Made by a program: the position numbers and the translations under genes. Positions 13,775 through 22,982 of a stretch of 36,082 nucleotides of DNA are shown piece after piece; position 1 is the stretch's first letter; the number at the start of each line of letters is the position of its first letter. Origin of the DNA: Clostridia bacterium (GTDB lineage Bacteria > Bacillota > Peptococcia > DRI-13 > DTU073). The notes beneath the pieces were generated by a model that was given only the letters and a program-made list of their open reading frames with translations, was not told where the DNA came from and ran no database searches. Location: the NCBI GenBank assembly GCA_012841935.1, contig DUTS01000073.1:1-36082 (forward strand). Reading direction: 5' to 3'.

Positions 13775-16700
13775 TTATATTTTTAAAGGGGTTTGTAAAT
13801 AAAAGGAATACAATATTTTTTCCTTAATAGGCAATTCCAAAATAACACTTAAAGCCCGGGCATACAGATCCATTTGTACTTGATAACGTTTACATAAAAC
13901 CTCTTTTTCAACTCGATCAGTTTTATAATCCACCAAAACAAGTTGATTTCCTTCTTTAAAAAGACAATCAACAGTTCCCTGTACGGTTATTGTTTTCCCG
14001 GGAAATGGCCGGGCCTCTGGATACAATTCCTCGGCAGGCAGAGTAAACATAAAAGGCACTTCCCTTTGCAGTTTCTCAGCCTGCTTTATTCTTTTACCTA
14101 AAGGTGAATATACAAATTCGAGAATTGCTTTTTTATCTACCGCCTTTGCCTGTAGGTCAGTTAGCAACTGCCGCTCCACCATTTCTTTTATTTGTGTCGT
14201 GATTAAAGACAAAGTAGTCGCCCTTGCAAAATCCAAATAACGCATTACTAAATGTAAAGCAGTACCTTTTTCACGCCGGGTAAGCCCTTCTTTCTGTAAA
14301 AAACGGGGCCGCTGAGCAAAAGAATATTGCGTAAACAATGAATCACAATGTTCTTGTTCCCCAATTAATAAATAATAGCGATTCTTGATTTCCGTTACCG
14401 ACAATTTACTAGGTAAATTCGCTAAAACAGGTTCAGGATAAACCCAATTTAAACGACTTGCCACCGTTTTACCAACAAAACCCTTATTCAACGGAAGTAA
14501 TTTTTTTACCTGGTTTAATTCTACTTGATAATCAACCTTTTTTTCTTTTTCCGGTATATCCAAATCAAAAAGTGACCAGCATTTAAGCTGCCAATGTGAA
14601 GCATCATTTAATTGACAGGTACTAATTTTTTTAGCAACCGGATGTCTAAGTAAAGAGGGACCTAACCAATCCAAAGGTGTACGTGCTTGCAAAATAGTGT
14701 TAACCGGCAAAGACTTTTGCCTAGGATTAATTAACCGCTGCCATTTACGTATCATCTCTTTTTGATCCTTGACTACACCCACTAAAATTAAATTATCCCT
14801 TGCTCTAGTCATGGCTACATAAAGAATACGCATTTCTTCAGCTAGCATTTCTGCTTTAATTTTATCGGCAAGTACCAATTTTGCTAGTGTAGGATATTTT
14901 AATCTTGCTTCCGGATTAACCCAAACCGGACCCAAACCCAAATCACGATCTATTAAAAGATCCTCATTTAAATCTCTAAAATTAAATTGTTTTCCCAAAC
15001 AGCCCAAAAAAACTATAGGGAATTCTAAACCTTTACTTTGATGAATACTCATTAAACGCACTACATTTTCATTTTCCCCCAAAGCCTTAGCTGTTCCCAA
15101 ATCACTACCCGAATCAGCCAATCGTTTTAAAAAACGCAAAAAATTAAACAATCCTTTTAATGTGGTTTGCTCAAATTGTTTGGCCCGTTCCAAAAGGGCC
15201 CGCAAATTTGCCTGTCTCTGTTTTCCACCTGGTAAACTACCCACATAATCATAATAACCGGTTTCTTGATATAAAAGACCTAATAATTCCACCACAGAAT
15301 TACGCCGAGCAAAGGTACGCCATTTTTCCAACCTTTCTAAAAAAACCTCAGCCTTATTTCCCAATTCTCCTCTTACCCGCTCCCGGGCGAGATTTAAAGC
15401 CGTGAAAAGACACTGCTCCTCCACGGTACGCAAACTTACCATTTCTTCAGCATTTAAACCTACTAGAGGAGAAAACAAAACTGCAGCTAAAGGAATTTCT
15501 TGATAGGGATTATCAATAATTTTTAATAAGGCCATCATTATTTGCACTTCTCGAGCAGCAAAATAACCACTGCCGATTTCAGCATAAACGGGAATACCCA
15601 ATTTTTGAAATTCTTCTAAAAAAACAGGAGCAGTATTATGCATCATTCTTAATAAAATAACTATATCACGAAATTCAGGTTGGCGATATTCTTGTTTGCT
15701 TTGATCCCAGATTAAAGCTTCATCTTGTAATTCAAGCAAACGGCGACCAATTAAACGGGCCTCAGCTTGCAAAGCAGTAATTTCTTCATCTGCTTCATCC
15801 CCCGAAGCATCTATCTGTCGTGTCTCCAGTAGATGAAACTCCAAGGGTAAGGCAGACTTTTCATCCTCTGTCATCCAATGGGCCCCAAAAACCAACTCAT
15901 TTTTTTGGTCATATGTTTGCCCACTCAAATGTTTACTCATTAATTGACGAAAAATGAAATTTACTCCTTTAACAATATTAATTCTACTGCGAAAGTTTTT
16001 GGACAAATTAATTTTTCTTTCTTTTTTCCCCACCTGTTCACTATAAGTATTATATTTATTCAAAAACAAACTAGGTTCAGCAGAACGAAATCCATAAATA
16101 CTTTGTTTTACATCACCAACCATAAATAAATTACTTTTTTCACGAGCCAGCAAAGTTAAAATAGTTTCCTGTAACCCATTAATATCTTGATATTCATCAA
16201 TTAAAACTTCCTCAAATCTTTTTTGCAAATCTAAAGCTAAAGGAGTAGGTTCCCAACCTTTTGGTGTTTTTTTACCCAATAAATTCAAAGCTAAAAATTC
16301 AAGATCAGCAAAATCCAAAACATTTAAAGCTATTTTTTTTCGAAAGTAGCGTTTTTCAAATTCAATTGTTAATTCAGCCAAACATTTCATTAAAGGATAC
16401 ATTTCATTTTGTTCCTCAATGAGTTCCGACAAAGGGGCCCGCAAATATTCCCCCTGAATATTTTGAATTAATCCTTTGGCCTGATCCCGCAAAGCCTTTA
16501 CTTCTTCCTTCAAAAACTCATCAGCCTCACTACGGCAAGCTTTTAATCTGGGGAATTTAAAAGCTGCTAAATATTTTAAAAAATCATCCCCTGCTTGCTT
16601 AATTTTCTTAAGAGTATTTAATTCCTCTTCAATAGTTAAAGCATATTCCTGAGGACCGTCAGGTAATAAAGCTAAAGCTAAGGCTCTTTCTTCTAAAATT

Positions 16701-17401
16701 ATGGCTTCTTCCAAATCCAAAATTATTTTATCCATAAATTGATCTTTTAATCCCTTTAATTCGGGATCTGTTATTGCCGCTTGAAAAACTGCTACCGCCT
16801 GCCTTAACCATAATTTGGGCTCTGGCAAACTGGTTAAAAAGCTATTTATTTTTAAAATTAGTTCCCGCAAATTACGGTCATCTCTTTCTCCCCCCAGCCC
16901 CTCTACCAAAGCTAAAAAAGTGGGTTCACCAATTTTATATTTTTCCTCAAAAAGATTTTCCAAAACCTCAATTTTCAGCAGGGCACTCTCGACATCATCA
17001 CTAATGCAAAAAGCCGGATCCAAAGCCAAACCATCAGGTAGTGTAAGTCGATAATAATTTTGACGAATTAAATCTAAACAAAAAGCATGAATTGTAGAGA
17101 TAAAAGCTTTATTTAAAAGTAAACGCTGTTTTTGCAGCCATTCATTGGTCGGATCCTCCCGTAAACATTTAGTTAAAGCTAGATCAATTCTCTCTTTCAT
17201 TTCCCGGGCAGCCGCATTTGTAAAGGTAACCACTAATAAACGATCCACAGCTAGTGGTTGCTGTTCATCCAAAATACGCCTAACTATTCTTTCTACTAAA
17301 ACTGCCGTCTTACCAGAACCAGCTGCTGCCGAAACCAATAAATTGCAGTCTTTAGTTTGAATTGCCGCTTCTTGTTCTTTCGTCCACTTAACTTTACTCA
17401 T
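13775..17401 (-). CDS. addA: ATP-dependent helicase/nuclease subunit A (AddA)
   Basis: The motor and nuclease subunit of the AddAB complex, the Firmicute counterpart of RecBCD that resects double-strand breaks for RecA loading. The protein has 1208 residues, normal for the family. The UvrD-type helicase begins with SAAAGSGKTAVLVER (Walker A, Lys31); later motifs include DEYQDIN, GDVKQSIYGFR and VRLMSIHQSKGLEFP. The C-terminal RecB-like PDDEXK nuclease shows VDYKTD near residue 1160. ATG lies at 17399-17401. It overlaps the end of addB by 8 bases, so the two are translated together. No terminator is obvious after its stop. Confidence 0.97.
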   Translation of the reverse strand: MSKVKWTKEQEAAIQTKDCNLLVSAAAGSGKTAVLVERIVRRILDEQQPLAVDRLLVVTFTNAAAREMKERIDLALTKCLREDPTNEWLQKQRLLLNKAFISTIHAFCLDLIRQNYYRLTLPDGLALDPAFCISDDVESALLKIEVLENLFEEKYKIGEPTFLALVEGLGGERDDRNLRELILKINSFLTSLPEPKLWLRQAVAVFQAAITDPELKGLKDQFMDKIILDLEEAIILEERALALALLPDGPQEYALTIEEELNTLKKIKQAGDDFLKYLAAFKFPRLKACRSEADEFLKEEVKALRDQAKGLIQNIQGEYLRAPLSELIEEQNEMYPLMKCLAELTIEFEKRYFRKKIALNVLDFADLEFLALNLLGKKTPKGWEPTPLALDLQKRFEEVLIDEYQDINGLQETILTLLAREKSNLFMVGDVKQSIYGFRSAEPSLFLNKYNTYSEQVGKKERKINLSKNFRSRINIVKGVNFIFRQLMSKHLSGQTYDQKNELVFGAHWMTEDEKSALPLEFHLLETRQIDASGDEADEEITALQAEARLIGRRLLELQDEALIWDQSKQEYRQPEFRDIVILLRMMHNTAPVFLEEFQKLGIPVYAEIGSGYFAAREVQIMMALLKIIDNPYQEIPLAAVLFSPLVGLNAEEMVSLRTVEEQCLFTALNLARERVRGELGNKAEVFLERLEKWRTFARRNSVVELLGLLYQETGYYDYVGSLPGGKQRQANLRALLERAKQFEQTTLKGLFNFLRFLKRLADSGSDLGTAKALGENENVVRLMSIHQSKGLEFPIVFLGCLGKQFNFRDLNEDLLIDRDLGLGPVWVNPEARLKYPTLAKLVLADKIKAEMLAEEMRILYVAMTRARDNLILVGVVKDQKEMIRKWQRLINPRQKSLPVNTILQARTPLDWLGPSLLRHPVAKKISTCQLNDASHWQLKCWSLFDLDIPEKEKKVDYQVELNQVKKLLPLNKGFVGKTVASRLNWVYPEPVLANLPSKLSVTEIKNRYYLLIGEQEHCDSLFTQYSFAQRPRFLQKEGLTRREKGTALHLVMRYLDFARATTLSLITTQIKEMVERQLLTDLQAKAVDKKAILEFVYSPLGKRIKQAEKLQREVPFMFTLPAEELYPEARPFPGKTITVQGTVDCLFKEGNQLVLVDYKTDRVEKEVLCKRYQVQMDLYARALSVILELPIKEKILYSFYLQTPLKI

Positions 17402-20400
17402 TTTCCTCTCCCGTTTCTAGACTAATTTGCGACCAAATCTCCGCGGTTGTTTTTGACCATAAATAACGATAACTATAACCAGGCAATAAAGGATCAAATC
17501 CGCAGACCGCGGGATAAGGACAATAATTACATGGCTTATGCCCCCGATAATAATATGGTTGAACCCCTATTTTTCCGGATAAGATTTCTTTACTAATTTT
17601 CTTCACTAAAGATTCAGCATAACTAATTAATGCTTTCCAAGCCTTCTCATTTAAAACATTTTTTTGGTTGCGATAAAACTCACCTTTTTTATTAATGGCA
17701 ACAGGCAGTAGTTCAGAGTAACCACTAATTTCCTGATCCATTAATTTTACCACAGGCAGATTTTCTAATAAATAACCGCGCAGCTTTAAGTTTTTTAAGA
17801 TTTCCTGCTCTAAATTCTGCTTATCCAAAGGTCCTCTAGTATTAATTAAAGGGTCTTTAACGGGAAAATAAAACATACCAGCAGGTTCAGTAACCCTCTT
17901 TAATTTTTGGGAAATTTCCTGTAGGGCAACTAATAAATAAATCGGTAATTGTAATTTCAAACCATAATAAATTTCTTCTAAATTAAGTCCTAATTCCCCG
18001 GATTTATAATCTATTACCCGTACATAAACATTTCCATCATTTTCAGCTAAATCAATACGATCAATACGCCCCACTACTTCAACCTTTGTACCACCAATTT
18101 GTAGATGTAAACCTGACCAAGAGGCTTGTTTACCAAAAGAAATTTCAACACCCCAAGGTCGAAAATTACTTCTGCGGTGATGTTCACCTAAAACTATTAC
18201 TGCCCGCAAAAGAATTCTAGCCAATTTATTGATCAAATAACGATAACGAGCAGTACTATAAAAAATCTTATTTTGCATAACAGGTGCTAATTCAACCACA
18301 ATTTTGTCCACAATTTCTTTTAATTCTGCCGCACTGAGTTCACCATGCTCTAAATCATGTGTTTTTAAATAGTAATAAAATTCTTCCAAACCTCGGTGAA
18401 AAAAATGTCCTAAATCCAAAGCACTAACTAAATATTCATTTTGTTCTTTTAAACGTAAACCATATGTTAAAAAATGCTGAAAAGGACAAGCCTGAAAGAT
18501 TTCTAAACGTGATACACTTACTTGCAATTCCTTTCCATATAATTTAAGCCTGCTTTTCACCGCTAAATCTGCCTGCCGAGCTTTATAAAAAAGCCCCTCA
18601 ATCATCTTGGTTAAAAAAGTTCGACTCTTTTCCTCCTTTAAATACCAATTATAAACCTCCCACCATAAAGGGTCAATTTCCTGTCCATCCTTGGCTTGCC
18701 GTAAATTAATCACTAAATGACTAAAAGTAGGTTTAGGCAAAGTTATCAGTTGTAAAGCACTTTCTTGCTCCTTAAACTGCTTATCCGGAAAAAGCAATTG
18801 TAAACACTGCAGGAAAGGAGAAGGGCCCAAAGCCCTGCCTTCTTCATCTGCTAAAGCATAACTAAGAACCAAATATTCACTAGGAGTAGTCAAAGCCCGA
18901 TAGAACAGAAATTGTTCATCAAACAGTTTCTGTTCTGTGCTAGGAGCCAAAACAAGTTCCCGTTCAGCTAAATCCTGACGATCTTGATCATTAAAAATAC
19001 TGCTTTCCGTTATTTTAGCTGGAAAAACTCCTTCATTAATACCTAGAATAAGGACAGCTTTTAAATCTGGATGACGAGAACGCTCAACCGAGCCAATTAA
19101 TACCTGATCCAATCCCGGAGGAATCAGAGCCAATTCCAAGGTCTCCATACCACTAATCATTAATTGAGTAAATTCTTGTAAATCTAAAGGTTCATCTCCC
19201 AAAATTTCTACTAAGTGATCTAATAATTCCAATATTTTTTGCCAAACTTGCAGCTGAATCCTAGCTTCTTCCAATTGGCCTTCTGCCTCAGCCTGCAGAC
19301 TCCATTTTTCTAGTTTTTGGGGGACCCCCATTTCCACCAAAAAAACAAATAAAGCCTGACAATATTCACGAGCAGTTTTGGCTTCTAGTAACTTAGCCTG
19401 TAAAAAAGTAAGTAGCTTTACTACAGTACTACCAGCTTGCAAAACTTGAGCATCTGTTTCCTCATTTTTCTTTTCTTCAAATTTCCGCAGCCACCACTGT
19501 CTGCCTTTGATCCCCTGCTGCAAACAATAGTTTTCCAAAAGATCACTTTCGGAACGAGTTATTGGCCATAAATCTGTTTTTAAACTGCGAAATAGGGAAT
19601 CATAATCCCATTCATTAATAATTGCCTCCAAAACACTTTGTATTAAATTAGGCAAAGGATGATTATTCATAGCCTTTTTCTTGTCTAAAAAAAAGGGAAT
19701 CCCATAGTCCCGCAAAACATGAATTAATAAATTTTCATAATTACTAAAATCACGTACTAAAATAGCTATATCGCGATAGTGCAGCCCTTTTTCACGACAA
19801 AGAAAAACAATTTCACGGGCTGCCTGTTCTACCTCCTCTTGTCGCTTGGCACTTGCCTGTATCTTTAAAGCCTCAGCTTTCCCCTTAAACACCGGCATGG
19901 TTTCCAGAAAACTACGTTCCAAAAAAGCTAATTCCTCACAATTTTTAAACCTACGCTGTCCTGGTATAGGTAGAATAACACTTTCAGCTAATGGACACTG
20001 AATTTCCGCAGCTATTTTTAATAAATATTGATAGGTTTCCCAGGGCTTAAAAAAAAGATGAGTAGTTGGGAGCCATTTTTGTAAATATTTTGGTTCTAAA
20101 CATAAAGTCAAATTAACCTGTGGACAATACTGCAGTAATTCCCTGAGCACAGCAAATTCCAAAGGTGTAAAACCATGAAAACCGTCAATCCAAATTTGTG
20201 TATTTTTTATGAAATCTGCCTGATAAAGTCTTGCCGCCAATAATTCCAAAGGTTCATTGACATCTAAATATTTTTCCGCAGTATATTTTTCAAATTCCCG
20301 ATAAATAAAAACAAATTCCGCGAGTCTTTGTTTCAAATCCCCAGATAATTCCCCCAAACATTCCTCTAATTCCTCCACACTTAAACAATAGTTTTTCATT

Positions 20401-20780
20401 TCCAAAAGATCACGATTTAATTGCTCTAAAAAACCGGATTTAGAGAGTACTGGAGCGAATACTTCAAACTGTTCTTGATGTTTAGTTAAAAGATGTTTTA
20501 AAATTAAAATCCTGCCGATTTCATCTAAAGGTGTTAAGGTACCTCCACCTGTTTCCTGCAATACACGCCAAGCCAAACGGCGAAAACTAAGTACCTGAGC
20601 ACGCATAATCCCGCTTCTTTTACTATATTTTAAAAGACTTTTTTCCGCATAAAAAGATCCCTGTTCCGGAACCAAATAAATGCAATTCGCTTCCGGATTA
20701 TTTTCCAATTCTTTAATTATTTCACGCAGACATTGTTCCGTTTTTCCGGAACCAGAACGCCCCACTATAAATCGCAGCAC
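17394..20780 (-). CDS. addB: ATP-dependent helicase/nuclease subunit B (AddB)
   Basis: The second subunit of AddAB. It has a helicase-like fold that scans for Chi and a nuclease that cuts the opposite strand. It has 1128 residues. The N-terminus carries GRSGSGKT (7-14). The C-terminal nuclease includes VIDYKSG near residue 925. The four cysteines of the family's iron-sulfur staple are present: one in ACPFQHF (about 763) and three in PCNYCPYPAVC (about 1084-1092). The start is GTG at 20780, preceded by AGGGGAGG. It is the first gene of the addB-addA pair. A promoter divergent from the rnpB promoter lies at 20817-20845. Confidence 0.96.
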   Translation of the reverse strand: MLRFIVGRSGSGKTEQCLREIIKELENNPEANCIYLVPEQGSFYAEKSLLKYSKRSGIMRAQVLSFRRLAWRVLQETGGGTLTPLDEIGRILILKHLLTKHQEQFEVFAPVLSKSGFLEQLNRDLLEMKNYCLSVEELEECLGELSGDLKQRLAEFVFIYREFEKYTAEKYLDVNEPLELLAARLYQADFIKNTQIWIDGFHGFTPLEFAVLRELLQYCPQVNLTLCLEPKYLQKWLPTTHLFFKPWETYQYLLKIAAEIQCPLAESVILPIPGQRRFKNCEELAFLERSFLETMPVFKGKAEALKIQASAKRQEEVEQAAREIVFLCREKGLHYRDIAILVRDFSNYENLLIHVLRDYGIPFFLDKKKAMNNHPLPNLIQSVLEAIINEWDYDSLFRSLKTDLWPITRSESDLLENYCLQQGIKGRQWWLRKFEEKKNEETDAQVLQAGSTVVKLLTFLQAKLLEAKTAREYCQALFVFLVEMGVPQKLEKWSLQAEAEGQLEEARIQLQVWQKILELLDHLVEILGDEPLDLQEFTQLMISGMETLELALIPPGLDQVLIGSVERSRHPDLKAVLILGINEGVFPAKITESSIFNDQDRQDLAERELVLAPSTEQKLFDEQFLFYRALTTPSEYLVLSYALADEEGRALGPSPFLQCLQLLFPDKQFKEQESALQLITLPKPTFSHLVINLRQAKDGQEIDPLWWEVYNWYLKEEKSRTFLTKMIEGLFYKARQADLAVKSRLKLYGKELQVSVSRLEIFQACPFQHFLTYGLRLKEQNEYLVSALDLGHFFHRGLEEFYYYLKTHDLEHGELSAAELKEIVDKIVVELAPVMQNKIFYSTARYRYLINKLARILLRAVIVLGEHHRRSNFRPWGVEISFGKQASWSGLHLQIGGTKVEVVGRIDRIDLAENDGNVYVRVIDYKSGELGLNLEEIYYGLKLQLPIYLLVALQEISQKLKRVTEPAGMFYFPVKDPLINTRGPLDKQNLEQEILKNLKLRGYLLENLPVVKLMDQEISGYSELLPVAINKKGEFYRNQKNVLNEKAWKALISYAESLVKKISKEILSGKIGVQPYYYRGHKPCNYCPYPAVCGFDPLLPGYSYRYLWSKTTAEIWSQISLETGEENE

Positions 20781-20816
20781 TATTTTTCCTCCCCTAAAAA
20801 GGACTATTTACTTTCC

Positions 20817-20845
20817 ATCATAACAAAAAATAAGTTTTTTCTCAC
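20817..20845 (-). promoter_or_regulatory. possible addB promoter
   Basis: On the minus strand a -10 box TATGAT (20817-20822) is 17 bases from GTGAGA (20840-20845), a four-of-six match to the -35 consensus. Its -35 box almost touches the rnpB -35 box on the other strand. Confidence 0.4.
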
Positions 20846-20846
20846 C

Positions 20847-20875
20847 TTGCAACTTTTTATAGAATATGCTAAAAT
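20847..20875 (+). promoter_or_regulatory. sigma-A promoter for rnpB
   Basis: TTGCAA (20847-20852) and TAAAAT (20870-20875) are 17 bases apart. Initiation near 20882 would place the 5' end about 22 bases before the first paired segment of RNase P RNA. Confidence 0.65.
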
Positions 20876-20903
20876 TAAAATTCCCATTAAAACTTTTAAA
20901 TAC

Positions 20904-21270
20904 TGAGTAAGCCGGATGACCGCGGATACAAGTACCGAAAGGTAGTATCTGAGGAAAGTCCGAGCTCCAAAGGGCAAAGTGCTGGATAACATCCAGTGGA
21001 GGTGACTCCGAGGATAGTGCCACAGAAACATACCGCCGATGGTGAGTTTTTCACACAGGTAAGGGTGGAATGGTGAGGTAAGAGCTCACCGGCAATCAGG
21101 CGACTGATTGGCCGGGTAAACCCCACTTGGAGCAAGACCGAATAGAGGAGCCATGAAACGGCCCGTTTCGCTCCCGGGTAAGGTCGCTAGAACCGGTGAG
21201 TAATCACCGGTCCAGACAGATGGTCATCACCTCATTTTGAGGTACAGAACTCGGCTTATAGGCTTACTCA
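20904..21270 (+). ncRNA. rnpB: RNase P RNA, bacterial class A
   Basis: The catalytic RNA that trims tRNA 5' leaders. The ends pair as TGAGTAAGCC with GGCTTACTCA (helix P1). Universally conserved segments are visible: GAGGAAAGTCCGAGCTCC, GGGTAAACCCC, GAGCAAGACCGAATAGAGGAG and ACAGAACTCGGCTTA. The ACAGAAACATACCGCC and GGTAAGGGTGGAAxGGTG segments fit the class A layout. The length of 367 bases is normal. A promoter lies upstream and a strong terminator immediately downstream. Short reading frames antisense to it are incidental. Confidence 0.96.
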
Positions 21271-21274
21271 TTAA

Positions 21275-21307
21275 AAAACACTACGCTAAAAACGTAGTGT
21301 TTTTTTA
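21275..21307. terminator. bidirectional terminator between rnpB and the zinc-ribbon gene
   Basis: AAAACACTACG pairs with CGTAGTGTTTT around TAAAAA or its complement, with a T run on both strands. It ends rnpB on the plus strand and the converging zinc-ribbon/trmK transcript on the minus strand; its edge overlaps the stop codon at 21305. Confidence 0.85.
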
Positions 21308-22021
21308 AAAATAATTTATTAGAATCCGTCCACAATGATCACAATACTGAACTTTTTTAGCTTCCACAACTGATCTTTTTAATACCGCGGAAACACCAAT
21401 ATAACAGCCTAAACAAGATCCTTGATGTAATTTAGCCACAAAATCAAAAGGATACTGTTTTTCTACCTCTTGATAAGCTACTCTAATTTCCGGCCACAGT
21501 TGTTCGCAAATTTCCTCTTGCTTACTTTTAATTTCCGCAATTTTTAAACCAGCCTGATTTTTAACTGCCTGATATTCGTTAACACCATCCTGAAACTCCT
21601 CCTGCCAAACTTTAACCATTTCTTGATATTGTTCTTTTTTAGATTTACAAGCCTCAATCTTTTTTAAAAGCTGCCAATATTTTTCTTCGGTTTCTTCTCC
21701 CTCAGTTTCCAAATTTAAAACCGATTGCTGCAAAGAAAGAAGTTCCTTTAAAGAACTGCCCTTAGCCTGATAAAGTTTTTCCTTATTTATTTCGATTTGC
21801 CTAGCTAAATTACCACTTTTCTCCTCTAAAACATGTACCTCTTTTTCAGTCCTTTCAATCATTTGTAAAAGTGTTTGCAGTTCTTTTTCGCCCTCTTTCA
21901 CTTTTTCCTGCAGTTCCTTTAATTTACCCACTACTGCTTTTAATTCCCCAGATTGCCAAAGTTTATTTTCCGCTATTTTCAACTCCTGTAATTTCCATAA
22001 CAGCCTTTCTTGTCTAAGCAT
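21305..22021 (-). CDS. C4-type zinc-ribbon coiled-coil protein (COG1579 family)
   Basis: A 238-residue protein with a long antiparallel coiled coil (about 5-185) and a C-terminal zinc ribbon built from Cys203/Cys206 (GSCLGC) and Cys227/Cys230 (YCDHCG). This matches the COG1579/DUF164 family, whose structures show a helical hairpin on a zinc knuckle. Proposed roles include nucleic-acid binding or chaperone activity, but no general function is settled. ATG at 22021 follows GGGGGTG. It lies 12 bases after trmK, so the pair is an operon. In many Firmicutes trmK is followed by a Nif3-type gene; none is here. Confidence 0.88.
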   Translation of the reverse strand: MLRQERLLWKLQELKIAENKLWQSGELKAVVGKLKELQEKVKEGEKELQTLLQMIERTEKEVHVLEEKSGNLARQIEINKEKLYQAKGSSLKELLSLQQSVLNLETEGEETEEKYWQLLKKIEACKSKKEQYQEMVKVWQEEFQDGVNEYQAVKNQAGLKIAEIKSKQEEICEQLWPEIRVAYQEVEKQYPFDFVAKLHQGSCLGCYIGVSAVLKRSVVEAKKVQYCDHCGRILINYF

Positions 22022-22033
22022 AAAACACCCCCA

Positions 22034-22732
22034 TTAGGCTTTTAAACAGTCTAGTAATTTCTTTAATTGCTGTATCCTTTTTTGGTACACTTGAGCCCGT
22101 TTTTTTGCCACTTTGCTATTAGCTTTCGCCAATTCCCCAACAATCTCCTGCCATCTTTTTAAATCTGTTTCAATTAAATTAATTAAAAGAGGATGTTTTT
22201 TTGTTAATAATAAAGGGCCATAAGCAGCCGTTAAATTACTTAAATTTATTTCCGCTCCCTTTTTACCAACCTTAATAATTTGGTAAAAATGATTATTCTC
22301 CTCAAGCAAATCCTCTGCCTCAAAAAACCAGCCCTCTTTAGCTAACCAAAAACGTACCAATTTAGCCCTATTCATTGGCTGCACAATAATCTGTTTTAAC
22401 CCAGTTACTATTTGCGGTGCTGCTTCCAAGAGGCGACAAATAAGTGAACCTCCCATTCCTGCTAGAATAACCGTATCTACTTCCCTAGGTTTTAAAACCG
22501 TTAAACCATCACCTAATCTCAACTCAATTTCTGAACTTAAATTATAATTACTAATATTTAAATTAGCCCTTTGATAAGGCCCTTTTTTTATTTCCACCCC
22601 AATTACCCGTGCAGCTATTTTTTCCCGAATTAAATAACAAGGCAATAAAGCATGATCAGTACCAATATCAGCTACTTGAGCCCCTTGGGGTACCATTTTC
22701 GCTATACCTAAAAGCCGTTTGGAAAGTTTCAA
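22034..22732 (-). CDS. trmK: tRNA (adenine22-N1)-methyltransferase
   Basis: Methylates N1 of A22 in the tRNA D-loop with S-adenosylmethionine. The protein has 232 residues. A Rossmann methyltransferase domain shows VADIGTDHALLP (about 20-31), VIGVEIK, LRLGDGL, ILAGMGG and the catalytic-region IVQPMN, followed by a helical C-terminal coil typical of TrmK. TTG at 22732 (LKLSKRL) was chosen because AGGGGGTG lies 6 bases upstream; a GTG at 22741 would overlap that same Shine-Dalgarno sequence. The gene sits next to two tRNA genes and forms an operon with the zinc-ribbon gene. The rpoD-trmK linkage common in Firmicutes is interrupted here by tRNAs and decayed genes. Confidence 0.92.
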   Translation of the reverse strand: MKLSKRLLGIAKMVPQGAQVADIGTDHALLPCYLIREKIAARVIGVEIKKGPYQRANLNISNYNLSSEIELRLGDGLTVLKPREVDTVILAGMGGSLICRLLEAAPQIVTGLKQIIVQPMNRAKLVRFWLAKEGWFFEAEDLLEENNHFYQIIKVGKKGAEINLSNLTAAYGPLLLTKKHPLLINLIETDLKRWQEIVGELAKANSKVAKKRAQVYQKRIQQLKKLLDCLKA

Positions 22733-22750
22733 AATACACACCCCCTAAAA

Positions 22751-22784
22751 CACAAAAGGAGTCGACTAAGGTGTCAACTCCTTT
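22751..22784 (-). terminator. hairpin after the tRNA genes
   Basis: On the minus strand AAAGGAGTTGACACC and the following AGTCGACTCCTTTT form a long stem, followed by a T-rich stretch. It lies between tRNA-Val and trmK. The T tract is interrupted, so termination may be partial. Confidence 0.6.
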
Positions 22785-22797
22785 AAGAAGACATTTC

Positions 22798-22873
<76 letters not shown>

Positions 22874-22878
22874 TTTAA

Positions 22879-22953
22879 TGGTGGGCCCACCTGGGATCGA
22901 ACCAGGGACCAACCGGTTATGAGCCGGTGGCTCTACCGCTGAGCTATAGGCCC
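22879..22953 (-). tRNA. tRNA with CAT anticodon (Met, or Ile2)
   Basis: Seventy-five bases with encoded CCA. The arms are GGGCCTA with the T-G tolerant partner TGGGCCC, the D arm is GCTCAGCGGTAGAGC, and the anticodon stem ACCGG/CCGGT surrounds CTCATAA. The T arm CCTGG TTCGATC CCAGG is complete. It lacks the three G-C pairs below the anticodon that mark initiator tRNA, so it is elongator Met or, if modified by TilS, Ile2. The sequence alone does not decide. Confidence 0.92.
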
Positions 22954-22982
22954 ATGAAGCCTTTACAGAAGCACTTATTATT

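Noticed and set aside
15160-15405. Plus-strand 81-codon frame inside addA
   Set aside because: Antisense to a conserved helicase region with no ribosome-binding site.
20804-21135. Three overlapping minus-strand reading frames of 70-80 codons
   Set aside because: They lie antisense across rnpB, whose RNA structure explains the sequence; they have no ribosome-binding sites.
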